From: Hygrocybe punicea
Taxonomy: Eukaryota; Basidiomycota; Agaricomycetes; Agaricales; Hygrophoraceae
NCBI GenBank assembly: GCA_963556145.1
Contig: OY744462.1
Location: forward strand, 5,022,001-5,086,000
DNA: 64,000 bases
Direction of reading: 5' to 3'
In this document: positions 11,312 to 22,064 of the stretch, piece after piece
Layout: each line of letters opens with the position of its first letter
Position numbering within the stretch: position 1 is the first letter of the stretch
Notes under the pieces: generated by a model
What the model saw: only the letters and a program-made list of their open reading frames with translations
What the model was told of the DNA's origin: nothing
The model's database searches: none
Program-made: the position numbers and the translations under genes

Positions 11312-12043
11312 TCGGTATAAATACACAATGTAGAGGAAAAGAATTAGAGTGTGGCACATTTAGCTTCAGGTTTAACTTTGACAACTTCGGAGGAAGAGTG
11401 AGGGATGTTTGTGAGATGAGGTGTGATGGGTGAGTCAGGGACAGGGTGGAACACATGTTGATGTGAAATGCCACGGTGTTGTGTTTCAACTTAAATGCAG
11501 AGTTAGTAGATTAACACACAGAGAAGGGTTTACAGACTGGTGCGCATCGCTAATGGTGCCATGATCGTTTCATCATATTGAGAGGGAGGGAATATAAAGG
11601 TGGTTTGATGACAGTTCACATTTACAGTCATGTCAATGTGAGTGGACATTCTGGTTTGTGGGGGGGGGTGGAGTGGGATGTTCATCAGGATCTTAAAAGT
11701 AAGAAGAGTGGGTAGGTTGGCTTTGTTATTTGAAAAAGGCAGGTGATATTTGGAGATAGGTGGCTATTTCCTTGCAGAATGAGAACTTCGAATACAGCGA
11801 TGCCTTGCCCCATTGACTTCACAGCTTTTTTTCATGTCATCCATTTTGTGCATGGGGAAGATTTGCATGTCAACGAGATTCAGTGGGTGCCCAGGTGGAA
11901 TGAAGATCAACATGATTCATATGAAGTGTTGTTGAAGGCACCTCATGTGGTGAGTTCATTTCAGAAAGCAGGAGATAAATGACTAACATTGAGTGTAGTA
12001 TGTTCACATTCATAGGATATACTACCAAGGTAAATGAGAACGG
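11312..12043. other. non-coding interval
   Basis: Nothing recognisable. An open frame at 11743-11982 on the plus strand has no family resemblance and no intron signals that would extend it. Confidence 0.4.
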
Positions 12044-12657
12044 TGATACACAGTGCACGTCCCTAAACACAGAAACCTTCTATTGGACCTATTCTAGCCT
12101 CAACACACTGCGGTTAACTGCGAAACATCCCAATTTAAATGTATCTCTATTGTGATCTGACTCCGATATGCATGTGATACATGTGATACTTCAACATTAC
12201 TGTGATTTTCTTCAGAGCGCTTTGCAGCTCTGAGGCCCCTTCTGAAACATATTTCGAGCCTCTCTGACATCACCCATGCTTATACCATTCACCCTGAGTC
12301 ATTCCTATTCTATTCCTATTCTGTTCCAGTCCCAGGGAAGTCTTTATGCGACATGTTTCACTTATTTCAAACATTATAGCTCCTATCCTCTAGATATTTT
12401 GGATATTGCTTCACATGGTGCTATACCCTTCGTTTCAGTTCTGTTTCATCCCTATTGCACCATAGTTCCATTGTGCACCATCTATTTGTCTTGCCTTCTT
12501 CACCCTTTATTGTCCTGACAACCAACTTCACATAAATACCCTCTATAGTTTACATACTAGAGAGACGTCTTGTATACCCCCGATTCCAGTCTATCATATC
12601 ACCTCTTTACTGTACCGTCCATGCGATAGCTCTGATATGCTCCATTGAACTTTGTGT
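12044..12657 (+). repeat. truncated LTR of Gypsy family 2 (LTR-G type)
   Basis: It starts TGATACACAGTGCACGTCC and follows the LTR at 15459 for about 610 bp with scattered C/T and G/A differences, so it is an older copy. It stops abruptly at 12657, where the LTR of copy H begins. The four bases in front are ACGG. Confidence 0.75.
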
Positions 12658-13458
12658 TGTAGATGCGGGTTTGGTGTAATGGTGAAGTTGGGGTGGCTGC
12701 GGAATAATGATCCTAACCTGGGGGGTGTCAGCGTAAAAGTGACAAGGAATAGTTAGCAAGCTTCAGTAAGTGAAAAGAGACAAATGAGTAGAAAGCCGCT
12801 GAGTAAAACTACTAATAACTATCAAAACCGGTCTAAGCTGATGAAGCCAACGATGTCGGGTACGGTGGGTTGGGTGTTGGGTGACAAGGGGTGTAGGAAT
12901 AAAGACGGTAGAACAACGGGGAGAGTGTTGAGGAAACTGACAAGTTATATGAGTGATGGATTTTACTGAGAGACTGAGTCTGAGTGAGGGGAAATGGGGG
13001 AACTGGTTTCTTATTTGGACATGGCGCTTGGGCACCATTTTTATACTACAAAAATCTCTATCTAGATTTAGACAAGAGTCCTTGGCTGATGAGAGAGAAC
13101 AAAGAGGATTGGAAATGGGGAAATGAGAAGTGGGTTGCGATGCACTGATGACAGGAAAATGGAGGGGAAAGCAAATATCCAAGAAAAAGATCTAGAGATT
13201 CATACATATCTCTGAAAGGACGAGGGGATGTGTATATAAGGCAAGTCCGAAGTCGGGAATCAAGTCCGATGAGATCCATCTGTGATAATTGGGATTCCGT
13301 GAGTTTAGGAGGTGGACTGACCTTGTACGCGAGCAGCTGTGCTAGTCGGTATGCATCAGGTTACATCAGGTTCAAGTGTGGATCGCTAGAGACATCGGGT
13401 TCGAGCGGATTCGTGAGATATTGAGTTTACGGCCTCAGAGGGTCAAGGACCCTCTGCA
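12658..13458 (-). repeat. 3' LTR of old Gypsy copy H
   Basis: Read on the minus strand it begins TGCAGAGGGTCC and ends CCCGCATCTACA (801 bp). It keeps the TATAAAAATGG core promoter and the ACCCGACAT block of the family-1 LTRs. The internal 3' end of a family-1 element (CCCAAGGAGA) adjoins at 13459 and up, which fixes its orientation and identifies it as a 3' LTR. It cuts the LTR-G fragment at 12657. Confidence 0.75.
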
Positions 13459-13628
13459 TCTCCTTGGGTCTTCTAATAGAGACCATCCATGGTCAAGAAT
13501 ATGGGATCTCCCAAACGCGGGTCGCGAGTGTGGCCAATCACGTGAGCAGCCAAACAATGGCAAAGTAAAAAAATTAAAAAAATGTCTTCATTGATCTGTC
13601 TCTTCCTCTACACCATCACACGCCCACC

Positions 13629-13808
13629 ATGTCCAAAATCTATGACACCTTCCTCGCCTGCATCGAAAGCATCAAACCCGAGGTCCAGGTGGACTACAAA
13701 GAGGCGGTCAATGTGGTCACCATTTTTCACAACAACGATTTCGTCATGATGGTAGACGGCAATGAAGGGTTGGCCAGGCAATGGATAAGTGGCCGCAAGA
13801 ACGCAATG
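13629..13808 (+). pseudogene. exon 1 of the antisense accessory gene of copy H
   Basis: The 60 codons start MSKIYDTFLACIESIKPEV and end WISGRKNAM at a GTGAGT donor. They align along their whole length with exon 1 of the complete genes in copy C (44581-44760) and copy A (56239-56418). The strand is opposite to the element, as in those copies. The remaining exons are lost because the foldback element and a deletion follow from 13834. A CCAAT box joined to CACGTG lies upstream at about 13537-13548. Confidence 0.75.
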
Positions 13809-13833
13809 GTGAGTTTCCCAACTGATCACACAT

Positions 13834-14621
13834 CAATAGTCCAGGGGGTTTTAGTTAAACTCAACCCCAGTTAAGGTACAAAAGTTAGGTGTACTATCTG
13901 CACTAGTAGCTGGGGCTTAAGTTAAACTCTCAGACAGTGCCTGCTGTGATACAGTTAAACTTGGCCTAGCAATTACTAGGTTCAGTTAAACTTTAGACAG
14001 CAGTGCTAAGGCCTTCAGTTCACTGTAAAGCTCAGTTAAACCCAGCCCAGTTGTTACTGTAAGCTTAGTTAAACTGTGTGCACTATTTACTGCATTGGCA
14101 GTTAAACTGAAAGCAGTACTTGCTGGACCATGAAGTTAACTGAGAACAGCAGCTACTGTGTGCTCAGTTTAACCAGGTGCAGCATTTGCTGGATGTCTAG
14201 TTTAACTTGGAGCAGTTGCTACTGATTGCTCAGTAGCAACTGCGCCAAGTTAAACTAGACATCCAGCAAATGCTGCACCTGGTTAAACTGAGCACACAGT
14301 AGCTGCTGTTCTCAGTTAACTTCATGGTCCAGCAAGTACTGCTTTCAGTTTAACTGCCAATGCAGTAAATAGTGCACACAGTTTAACTAAGCTTACAGTA
14401 ACAACTGGGCTGGGTTTAACTGAGCTTTACAGTGAACTGAAGGCCTTAGCACTGCTGTCTAAAGTTTAACTGAACCTAGTAATTGCTAGGCCAAGTTTAA
14501 CTGTATCACAGCAGGCACTGTCTGGGAGTTTAACTTAAGCCCCAGCTACTAGTGCAGATAGTACACCTAACTTTTGTACCTTAACTGGGGTTGAGTTTAA
14601 CTAAAACTCCCTGGACTATTG
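13834..14621. mobile_element. foldback (hairpin) element with ~390-bp inverted arms
   Basis: The left end CAATAGTCCAGG is the exact inverse of the right end. The two arms are nearly perfect reverse complements over their full length and meet near 14228 with almost no loop. Each arm carries about ten copies of GTTTAAC/GTTAAAC at roughly 30-45-bp spacing, separated by different short words. It has no coding capacity. It sits between the antisense exon of copy H and H's integrase fragment, where about 2.2 kb of H is missing, so no target duplication is visible. Confidence 0.85.
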
Positions 14622-14624
14622 TGA

Positions 14625-15458
14625 GGGTGCCCCAACAGCATAAGACATCCTCAAAAAGGAATGTGCCGATGGTCGAACCGGTCTCATGGCATAGCATTCG
14701 AAACTCAGGATAAGTGGACAGGGAGCAATGGGCCTGGACAGTGTATCAATAGCCACCAGATTGTGGCATAAACATCATGTCGACGTATGCTTTGCGGAAG
14801 AGCCAGGCCAGTGTAGCAATGGTGGGTGGAATATGGTGATAACACATTTGCTGTACTTGGCACTGATGACAGGACTGGACGTACCATTTAATGTCGTGGT
14901 CGAGGTGCAGCCACCAGAAACGGTTGAGTAGCCAAGCACAGACAGAGAATATGCCTTTATGGCCAAGGGAGTTGCGAGCATCTTTGAGTAATTGAAGCTG
15001 ATGGTTGGATGGTATGACAAGCTTGTGTTTTCCATGATGGTCTTTATGCCAAAGCTTGTTATCGGTGACGAAGAACTCAAGGGAGTATCTCAGGAACAGA
15101 CGGTACTTGTCATCTGTGAGGTTTGTGGGTTGGGTTAGATCTTGTAACCAGGTCTTGACACAGGCAAGACAAGCGTCGGCTGCACGGGCTTTATTGGATC
15201 ATGGTATGTCAGAGACGGCTTCCTGATTCATATAGACGAGGATGGCCGGTAACTCATGGAGCTGGTCGGCTGTGGCACGGCAGTGGCCACATACCACAAT
15301 CGGCTTAGACAGCATGGGGACGGGTCGGTAGTTAATGACTTCCATAAAGAAACCGTAGGAGTGGTCGAGCCAATCATCGGAGTCATCAATCTCCTCAGGG
15401 TCTTCTGCAGCACGGGGGCATCTGGAGAGTCTGTCGGGTGCACCGTGTGTGGAAGCGG
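14625..15458 (-). pseudogene. RNase H end / integrase fragment of Gypsy copy H
   Basis: The minus strand aligns with copy C from about 41523 to 42362, i.e. from the end of RNase H (HGAPDGLSR region) through the zinc-binding domain and into the integrase core. Several substitutions and stops have broken the frame. It is cut on the 5' side by the LTR at 15459 and on the 3' side by the foldback element. The same element resumes at 24182-25528 after a gap of about 1.1 kb relative to copy C. Confidence 0.8.
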
Positions 15459-16088
15459 TGATATGCAGTGCACGTCCCTAAGCACGGAAACCCTCTATTG
15501 GACCTATTCTAGCCTTGACATGCTGCGATTATGCTGCGATTCATTGCAAAACATCCCGATTTATATGTATCTCCATTGCGATGCGACAGCGCAATGTGCG
15601 CGATACAGGCGATACTTTGACATTATGGCGATTTTCTTTGGAGTGCTTCGGCCCCCTTTGGAAACATATTTCGAGCCTCTCCGACATCATCCATGCTTAT
15701 ACCATTCACCCTATTCCATTCCGATTCCGTTCCGGTTCCAGGGAAGTCTTTATGTGACATGTTTCACTTATTTCAAACATTATAGCTCCTATCCTCTAGA
15801 TATTTTGGAAATTGCTTTCCATTTCATCCCTATTGCACCATAGTTCCTTCGCGCACCGTCTATTTGTCTTGCCTTCTTCACCCTTCATTGTCCTAACAAC
15901 CAACTTCGCATAAATACCCCCTATAGTTTACATACTAGAGAGACATCTTGTATACCCCCGATTCCAGTCTATCATATCACCTCTTTACTGCGCCGTCCAT
16001 GCGATAGCTCCGCTGTACTCTATTAAACTTTGTGTTCCTTCTATAAAGTGCTACATATATGCCGAAAACATCGCCGACTGTTTCGCAC
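15459..16088 (+). repeat. LTR-G copy 1, truncated at its 3' end
   Basis: It begins TGATATGCAGTGCACG and follows LTR-G copy 2 (22291-23095) almost base for base for about 630 bp. It then passes directly into integrase coding sequence, so the LTR's last ~175 bp and the element's gag, protease, RT and RNase H have been deleted. The four bases in front are GCGG, within the interrupted pol of copy H. Confidence 0.85.
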
Positions 16089-17462
16089 ATGCCACGCACA
16101 ACCCTAGTAAAGAAATGGCTCAGCGACTTAGAGCGCCCGATCGACCTCGCCGATTCCAACTACGCGACCTTCATCCAATACTGTACAGACTTTTTCCTCG
16201 ACGGAACTAGACTATGGCGCAAAGACCAGAATGGCGCGTACAAGTTAGTTATATCACGCGATCACCGAACATCAATCATGCAACAAGCCCATGACGAAGT
16301 AGGACACAAAGGATTTTACGCGACTCGCGCTATGATCGCAGAATGCTTCTGGTGGCCGCACATGCAAGCTGATATCCACTGGTTCGTTCACACATGTCAT
16401 CTTTGCCAGCTTCGCCAATCCCGTCAGATTCTCATTCCCCCTGTCGTCGCAACGCCCGCTCCACTTTTCGCCAAAATATTCATCGACACGATGCACTTGC
16501 CGACATCTAGCGGATACAAATATATAATCCAAGGATGCTGCTTGCTTACTCAGTATCCTGAATTCAGAATGCTTTGCAACGAAAATGCTCGCGCAATCGG
16601 AGATTGGATATTCGAAGATATTCTCTGTCGATGGGGTTCTCTCTGCGAAATTGTCACAGACAATGGACCCGCGCTCATCAAATCCCTCACTTATCTTTCG
16701 AAGCGATACCACGTTAACCATATTCGCATCTCCGGCTACAATTCCCACGCAAACGGTCTCGTGGAACGACCGCACTACGATGTTCGACAATCTCTCTTCA
16801 AAGCTGCGGACGGCGACCAGTTTAGATGGGCCAATGTGACATATTCAGTATTTTGGGCTGAACGTATCACTATCCGACGACGAATGGGCTGCTCACCTTA
16901 CTTCACAGCAACTGGCGCTCATCCCCTATTACCACTCGACATCGTAGAAGCAACATACCTTCAACCCCCGCCGGATTCGGTCCTATCTTCTACAGACTTT
17001 ATCGCGCGACGCGCGATCGCACTCCAAAAACGTAGCGACGATATTAATCGCATATACTCGCAAGTCTATGACGCGCGACGGAAAGCGGCACAACGTTTCG
17101 AAAAGCAACATGCGAAGATGATTCGCAACTTTGATTTCAAAAGCGGTGACTTAGTACTCATTCGCAACACACAGATAGAGAAAGCGCTAAACCGGAAAAT
17201 GCGCCCACGGTATCTTGGTCCCCTCATTGTTATTTTGCGCAACTTTGGCGGCGCTTACATTCTCTGCGAACTTGATGGATCTGTCTTTCACCGACCAATC
17301 GCAGCGTTTCGAGTAGTCCCCTATTTTGCTCACCGTTCAATCTCACTCCCGCCGCGCTTCCTCAATATTCCCGTGCAACGACTAAACGAACTCGAAAACA
17401 CTTCCAACGACGATCAACCTCCTGAAGCACAGGAACCCAGTTCTGATGTCAACGACGATTGA
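16089..17462 (+). CDS. integrase of Gypsy family 2 (5'-truncated pol fragment)
   Basis: An uninterrupted frame of ~455 integrase-derived codons. The zinc-binding domain shows AHDEVGHKG and CHLCQLRQ (HHCC). The catalytic Asp/Asp/Glu lie in FIDTMHLP, EIVTDNGPAL and NGLVERPHYD. A C-terminal PRYLGPLIVILR / AFRVVPYF domain follows, then an acidic tail ending SSDVNDD. It is collinear with the integrase of copy C (residues ~780-1182 of C's pol) at moderate identity, so it belongs to a separate but related family. The frame opens upstream in LTR-G sequence (ATG at 16059), which is a result of the deletion and not an original start. It is probably an inactive fragment although no stop is present. Confidence 0.85.
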   Translation: MPRTTLVKKWLSDLERPIDLADSNYATFIQYCTDFFLDGTRLWRKDQNGAYKLVISRDHRTSIMQQAHDEVGHKGFYATRAMIAECFWWPHMQADIHWFVHTCHLCQLRQSRQILIPPVVATPAPLFAKIFIDTMHLPTSSGYKYIIQGCCLLTQYPEFRMLCNENARAIGDWIFEDILCRWGSLCEIVTDNGPALIKSLTYLSKRYHVNHIRISGYNSHANGLVERPHYDVRQSLFKAADGDQFRWANVTYSVFWAERITIRRRMGCSPYFTATGAHPLLPLDIVEATYLQPPPDSVLSSTDFIARRAIALQKRSDDINRIYSQVYDARRKAAQRFEKQHAKMIRNFDFKSGDLVLIRNTQIEKALNRKMRPRYLGPLIVILRNFGGAYILCELDGSVFHRPIAAFRVVPYFAHRSISLPPRFLNIPVQRLNELENTSNDDQPPEAQEPSSDVNDD

Positions 17463-17778
17463 CTGAATTTCTTTGCTTCTCTCATTTTTACACTTATCGC
17501 TTATACCTTGTTTTTCTTTTATTGTAGCACGAGATTCAAGTCGCAATAAAAGCGAGACTTTTGTCGCGCAAGACTTCGTCTTTGCGGGGTTTTACGGCGA
17601 TGATGATCTACTGAGCCTTTCCCCTAGATAAGTTTAAATTTGTTTCTTCCACTTCCTGTGGCTTTTTTTTCGATTCGAGAGCAGGCTTGTTATTTATTAT
17701 ACAGATATGAAAACAACTAAAAATATTTTACATATATGTATGCAGATAATGCACGCGCATTTTCGCACCTCCTCCCGT
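17463..17778. other. 3' intergenic spacer of family-2 Gypsy between pol and the antisense gene
   Basis: About 315 bp separate the integrase stop from the end of the convergent antisense gene. It contains AT-rich stretches (17640-17730) and no open frame of note. Both transcripts would end here. Confidence 0.5.
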
Positions 17779-17832
17779 TTACTCCTCACCTTCCCCATAT
17801 TCCTCCTCCTCGTCCTCTAGCTGTGCCAACTC

Positions 17833-19056
17833 TCACCTCATTTCGGTCTGTGCTCTCACCCACACCGCGACCCGTTCTTCAATCACCGAGATCTCTTCCC
17901 ATAACACGCATTTGCGCGCTTTGACGTCCATGACCCATACACTTCGTGGCGGATGGGTACCAATATAGGCTATGATGGTCAGTCAGCGCGTTCGATACCC
18001 TGTCATTTTAGTGACTTACCTCGGGGGGGCAGCTGGTTTCTCTCCCTCCCTTTCCCCTTATCCGCCCGCACCTTTCCCTTGTCCGCGCGACCTTTGCTGG
18101 AAACCGGCTTCCTCAGCATACTCTGCCCGCATTTCCTCTCCCCCATCCGGTTCACCCAGTTCCAAAAGCATCCCTGCTTGGCGTCGTGGCACCTCTTGCA
18201 CCACGGATCCTGCTCGTCGAACTGGCAAACAACGTCGGCGGCCCTCACTGCGTGGCAGTGATCGCACTACAAAGTTCTCATGAGTACAGAACGAATGGTA
18301 AAAGGTTACTAATTGCTTACCTTGCCTTGGACATCGCGAAGGTCCTTACTGGGACTGACCCTCCTGCGCTTTTTTGACGGCCCCCCCTGCCCTTCGTATT
18401 CCGTTTCGAATCCTATTTCCTCTTCCCCCTGCGAGCCCGCTTCCGTCTCGCTACCCCCGTCCCCCTTGTTCGACCCCATCATCAACCTCGCCATTTCATC
18501 CTGTGTGATCTCTTTGCGCAGGAACCGTGCATATAGGACCTTGGTGCGTTCCTTTTGCTCCGCAGCTCTGTCCGCAGCCTCCTTCGCCAACCTGGTCCGC
18601 TCGATCTCAGCCTTGTGAATCTTCTTCTGCTCGGCTTCGTGTGCCTCGTGTGCTTTTTGCTCCGCCTCGGCAGCCTCCTTTGCCTTCCTCATGTCTTCTC
18701 GAGCTTTCTTCGCCTTGGCATGCAACCTCGGGAGCAAAATCTCCCCACCCCATTGCAACACCTTCTCATCCTCTATAAAGTCCAACGCCACGACGGCGTC
18801 CCTCCACATCTCCTCAACTTCCTCGCTACTCTCTATCGGCCCGGTTGTTCGTTCGAACTCGGGACAATTGTACTGTTGATCAACGGTAGTCAGCGAAAAG
18901 GTTAGCGCAGTTGCGATGACTTACCAGGAGCTCTTCGAAATCCTGTCCCCACGCGATCCACTCTTCTCCGGCAGTGCCCTCCACTGGTTTCACGTCCGTG
19001 TGCATCTTGAGGGCCTCGAAGGCAGCGGCGACAAATTCGGCCATCGGGTGTGTCAT
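17833..19056 (-). CDS. antisense accessory gene with Cys6 cluster, family-2 Gypsy
   Basis: Four exons on the strand opposite to pol: 19056-18925, 18872-18321, 18266-18020 and 17969-17833. Introns of 50-54 bp have GT/AG ends, and the coding length (1,068 bp) is an exact multiple of three. The product (355 aa) starts MTHPMAEFVAAAFEALK, has a long Ala/Glu/Lys-rich coiled-coil middle (HAKAKKAREDMRKAKEAAEA) and a basic KKRRRV stretch. Exon 3 then has a Cys cluster spaced CX2CX9CX8CX2CX6C (CDHCHAV ... CKRCHDAKQGC), and a second helical part follows (KCVLWEEISVIEERVAV). Past the TGA at 17833-17835 the same frame goes on for 13 codons to EYGEGEE and TAA, so the stop may be a recent CGA-to-TGA change. 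The layout matches the antisense gene of copies A and C. DNA binding is inferred from the Cys pattern. Confidence 0.72.
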
Positions 19057-19117
19057 CGTATGGATTGGTGGTGAAGGTCAAAGACGAAGGTTAGCAAACA
19101 TCGACGCGTCGCTTCTG

Positions 19118-19140
19118 TTTATAAGTCAGACTCGCACGTG
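19118..19140 (-). promoter_or_regulatory. candidate promoter of the family-2 antisense gene
   Basis: On the minus strand a TATAAA box (19123-19118) lies about 62 bp upstream of the ATG at 19056, with an E-box CACGTG (19135-19140) just beyond it. The antisense genes of copies C and H also have CACGTG in the same general place. It lies in the short stretch between the gene and the polypurine tract of the 3' LTR. Confidence 0.45.
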
Positions 19141-19189
19141 ACTTTCCCACGGCCCACGCGATTGACTGAGGACAGTCAAGATTTCAGTA

Positions 19190-19200
19190 AGGAGGAAAAA
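19190..19200 (+). other. polypurine tract of family-2 Gypsy
   Basis: AAGGAGGAAAAA abuts the TG of LTR-F at 19201. The same upstream words (ACTGAGGACAGTCAA) stand before the second polypurine tract at 22278-22290. It is the expected plus-strand primer of reverse transcription. Confidence 0.7.
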
Positions 19201-20024
19201 TGATATGCAGTCTCTCCCTTTGGGCATGGAATCTCTCATAGGTTCCAATTCTACTTTCCCTACAACTCTTCCGCGTCCCGCGTACATGTGAAACATCAGC
19301 GCGCCGCCCGCGACTTACGCCGATCGACGCGCGCGTGAGTGCGACATTTTCTCTGTATCTTAACCGTGCAGCCCGGTCTCAATACGCTGAAACACGACCA
19401 TTAAACACATCCTACACGTTCGGACACCGAGTCCGATACCAGAAATGTAATTCATCCGGTTTATCTTCGTCTTTTCGCCGACTTTCATGTGATATTTGCC
19501 GTTATTTCAAATCCTTCGCTATTCCGTTCCCGTTTCGTTGCTTTCATGCGATATTTCGCTGCATTTCTATTTCACTCATCCACCCTTTCCCCCTATCCCT
19601 TTAGAATATAAAAAGTGTCCTGTAGTAGAAAATATACGAAGAAGAACCCAGTTCTCCCCTCCCCACTAGTTTGCGTCTTAAGTTTAAAAATCCAGTCATT
19701 CCTACTCAAATCTGCATCTTTTCTCGTTGCGCACTCTCTGCTATCGTGACCCAAGTCGTAGCGTAGAACCCTCGTCTTGTTGCATCATCGCTGCATATCG
19801 CGCTGTCATCTAGGACACCCAGTTAAGCCTTCCGATTCTTGTTTATCACTGCATTGCGATATCGCGTTATCTCGCGACCCTCCGCGTTTGTTTATTTGAT
19901 CGCGCATATTATCGCGCATTATCGCGTTATTGTCGGGAGTGTCCCAAGTCCCGTTCGCACCTTTGCGACGTTTTCATCTTTTATTATCTCTTTATCCGGA
20001 GTCATAGATGTGGAAACCGCATCA
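19201..20024 (+). repeat. LTR-F of Gypsy family 2
   Basis: The 824-bp LTR starts TGATATGCAGT directly after a polypurine tract and ends CCGCATCA shortly before a primer-binding site. It thus serves both as 3' LTR of the integrase-bearing piece and as 5' LTR of the gag-bearing piece. A TATA box (TATAAAAA) is at 19607-19614. Its first ~60 bp resemble LTR-G, but the remainder has diverged almost completely. Confidence 0.75.
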
Positions 20025-20029
20025 TTTTC

Positions 20030-20046
20030 TGGAGCCCACCACGAGG
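20030..20046 (+). other. primer-binding site, family-2 Gypsy
   Basis: TGGAGCCCACCACGAGG, five bases after the LTR. It differs by one base from the site in copy C (36684-36700), element D (32630-32614) and behind LTR-G copy 3 (23373-23357). It should pair with the CCA end of one tRNA species, which I do not name. Confidence 0.75.
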
Positions 20047-20282
20047 GGTTCTTCGAAATATCCTCTTGGTTCTTTCACCAGCGACACCCTTTGTCTGCTG
20101 CGATTTTGCTTCGCACCTTCGCACCTTTGCTTTCAGACCCCTGTGACCTCATTAGCACCTGCGACCTCATCTACTTTGCCAATTATGCACCGGTCATCTC
20201 AGCGCCACCATCACCTTCATTCATTCATCCACTCTGTGCCAGTACCGCTTCGCTCCTGCCGCTCTAGTCTCTGCTTCACACT

Positions 20283-22064
20283 ATGACTATGCAACCACAG
20301 ATGCCTGCCCGTGGCGAAGATTTTGCACCCAGATTTTCACCGGATCAGCCCCGCGAACTTCGGCACTATTTCAGCGGACTCTCCGACCTCTTTCGAGCCC
20401 ATAGCATCACCACCGCTTCGGAGCAGAAGTACTATGTCACTAAATATCTTGATATCAACTCCGCTGACCTTTGGACAATGCTCCCAGAGTTCACTCCTAC
20501 ATCTAGCTACCAGGACTTCATCGCCACTGTCTATGTGCTCTATCCGGGCTCAGAGGGTCCCCACAGATGGTCCATTGCTGATATGGAAGATCTAGTTGCT
20601 CAGCAACATCTCCGAGTCATCTCCGATATTTCCGCTCTTGGTTCGTATTATCGCTCATTCTTCCAGGTCTCTTCGTCCCTTCGAAAGGGGAATCACATCT
20701 CCTCTGGCGAGCAGTCGAGAGCATTCCTTCGAGGATTTCAGGCCCCATTTCGCTGCACTATCATTTTGCGTTTAGAGATAAAGCTACCGGACCACTTCCC
20801 AGATGACCCCTATCTCCTCAGTGACGTTTATGATGCTGCGCTTTTTGTACTTTGAAGCGCCGGTACCTGCACACCCGCGACGTTCACAGCGACACCATGC
20901 ACTCGACCTTCGCACCCTGAGCTTGGTCTACCATCATCGCATCAGTCCTTGTCATCATCAGCACCTTTGTCCACATCCTCGCCCTTGGTACCGCTTTCGC
21001 ACCTGCACTTGCCTTCGTCCTGGCTAGAGGATGCTTCGCGCGCGATTGCTAGCCGACTACAGTACCCAGATGCACTCGCTTTGCAACAACTGCTCTCGCT
21101 GTCGCCTCACATTGATTCCCATATGCCACCTGCACCACATACGTCCACGCAGCGCATTGCGGAGATAGAAAGTGAATTAGCCATTCTGCAAAAGCGCCGT
21201 GAACCAGCTACGCTGCGAGAGCATTGTGTTCACCACCAGGAAGGCCTCTTTAATCATCGCAAACATCGCACTGTTCAGGAAAAACCTGTAGATCATTTTG
21301 TCTCGTCTAGCGGTCCAACTGCGGTATACTATGCAAATAGTGTGCAACCCTCTACCCGAATCGCGCCCACTTTGACGTCGCATATCACTGCTCCACCCTC
21401 GCCTACAGCCTCCTTACCTGTGCGCTCAATTTCGCACTCATTCTTGCCTGCGGTACCCTTGACTTCAACTTCGCCCACTACACCGCTGACTTCGGCTTCG
21501 TCATCTGTGCCGAATACTTTGACCTTATCCCCGCCGTCATTCAGCTCACAGACCCCTTCGTTTGCATCCCCTGTAGTCAAGATTTCGACCTCGCAGCCCC
21601 CTGCCTCGCTATCACTTTGTGTCCCAACCGCGTCTCGCCCAGATCTTGAAATTGCGTCTGCAGCTGCGCAGACCTTGTCTCAAGCCCTTGTACCTGCGCG
21701 CACCTTTTCGCCATCAGTATTAGCTTCGCCTCTACCCACCTGTACAGTGCACAAGTCCCTAGTGTCTCCGCTTGCACCTGTCCCAACCTCGAACCTCAAA
21801 ACTGTGTCCCCCCTTTTGCGTATTTTGTCACCTGCATTATTATCTTCTTCGCGGCCTCGCGCCACTATATCCATGCTTCCTGCACCCTTTGCATCGTTTA
21901 CTCCGACCACAGCTACTGCAACTTCCATTCTGCTCACTGCGATTCCATCTGCTGTGCCCGCATCTTCTTCAATGCCCCACGTTTTGTCCTTGCATTGCGA
22001 TTTTGTGTCCAACTGCGGTCACCTCTGGAATGCCTCCATCTTGGCTCCTGATTGCTGCGCATAG
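20283..22064 (+). pseudogene. gag of a gag-only family-2 Gypsy piece, one in-frame TGA
   Basis: A single frame runs from the ATG at 20283 to TAG at 22064, interrupted only by TGA at 20853-20855. The N-terminal part (MPARGEDF, then YFSGLSDLF, LYPGSEGPHRWSIADMEDL, LGSYYRSFFQVSS) aligns with the gag of copy C (MPARGHST, LYPGTEDDHRYTMADLDRL, LGEYYREFIRISG). The part after the stop is Ser/Pro/Thr-rich with a short helical segment (RIAEIESELAILQKRREP) and has no CCHC knuckle or protease. No pol follows; the 3' end of the internal region and an LTR come at 22065-23095. It would rely on proteins from other copies. Confidence 0.75.

Noticed and set aside
15515..15843. Identical 80-107-aa frames here and at 22347-22675, with a similar one in 23797-24570
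   Set aside because: They lie wholly or partly inside LTR-G; identity follows from LTR duplication, not from a gene family.
20949..22064. Separate 371-aa Ser/Pro-rich gene
   Set aside because: It is in the same frame as the gag at 20283 and is only set apart by the TGA at 20853; treated as the gag tail.
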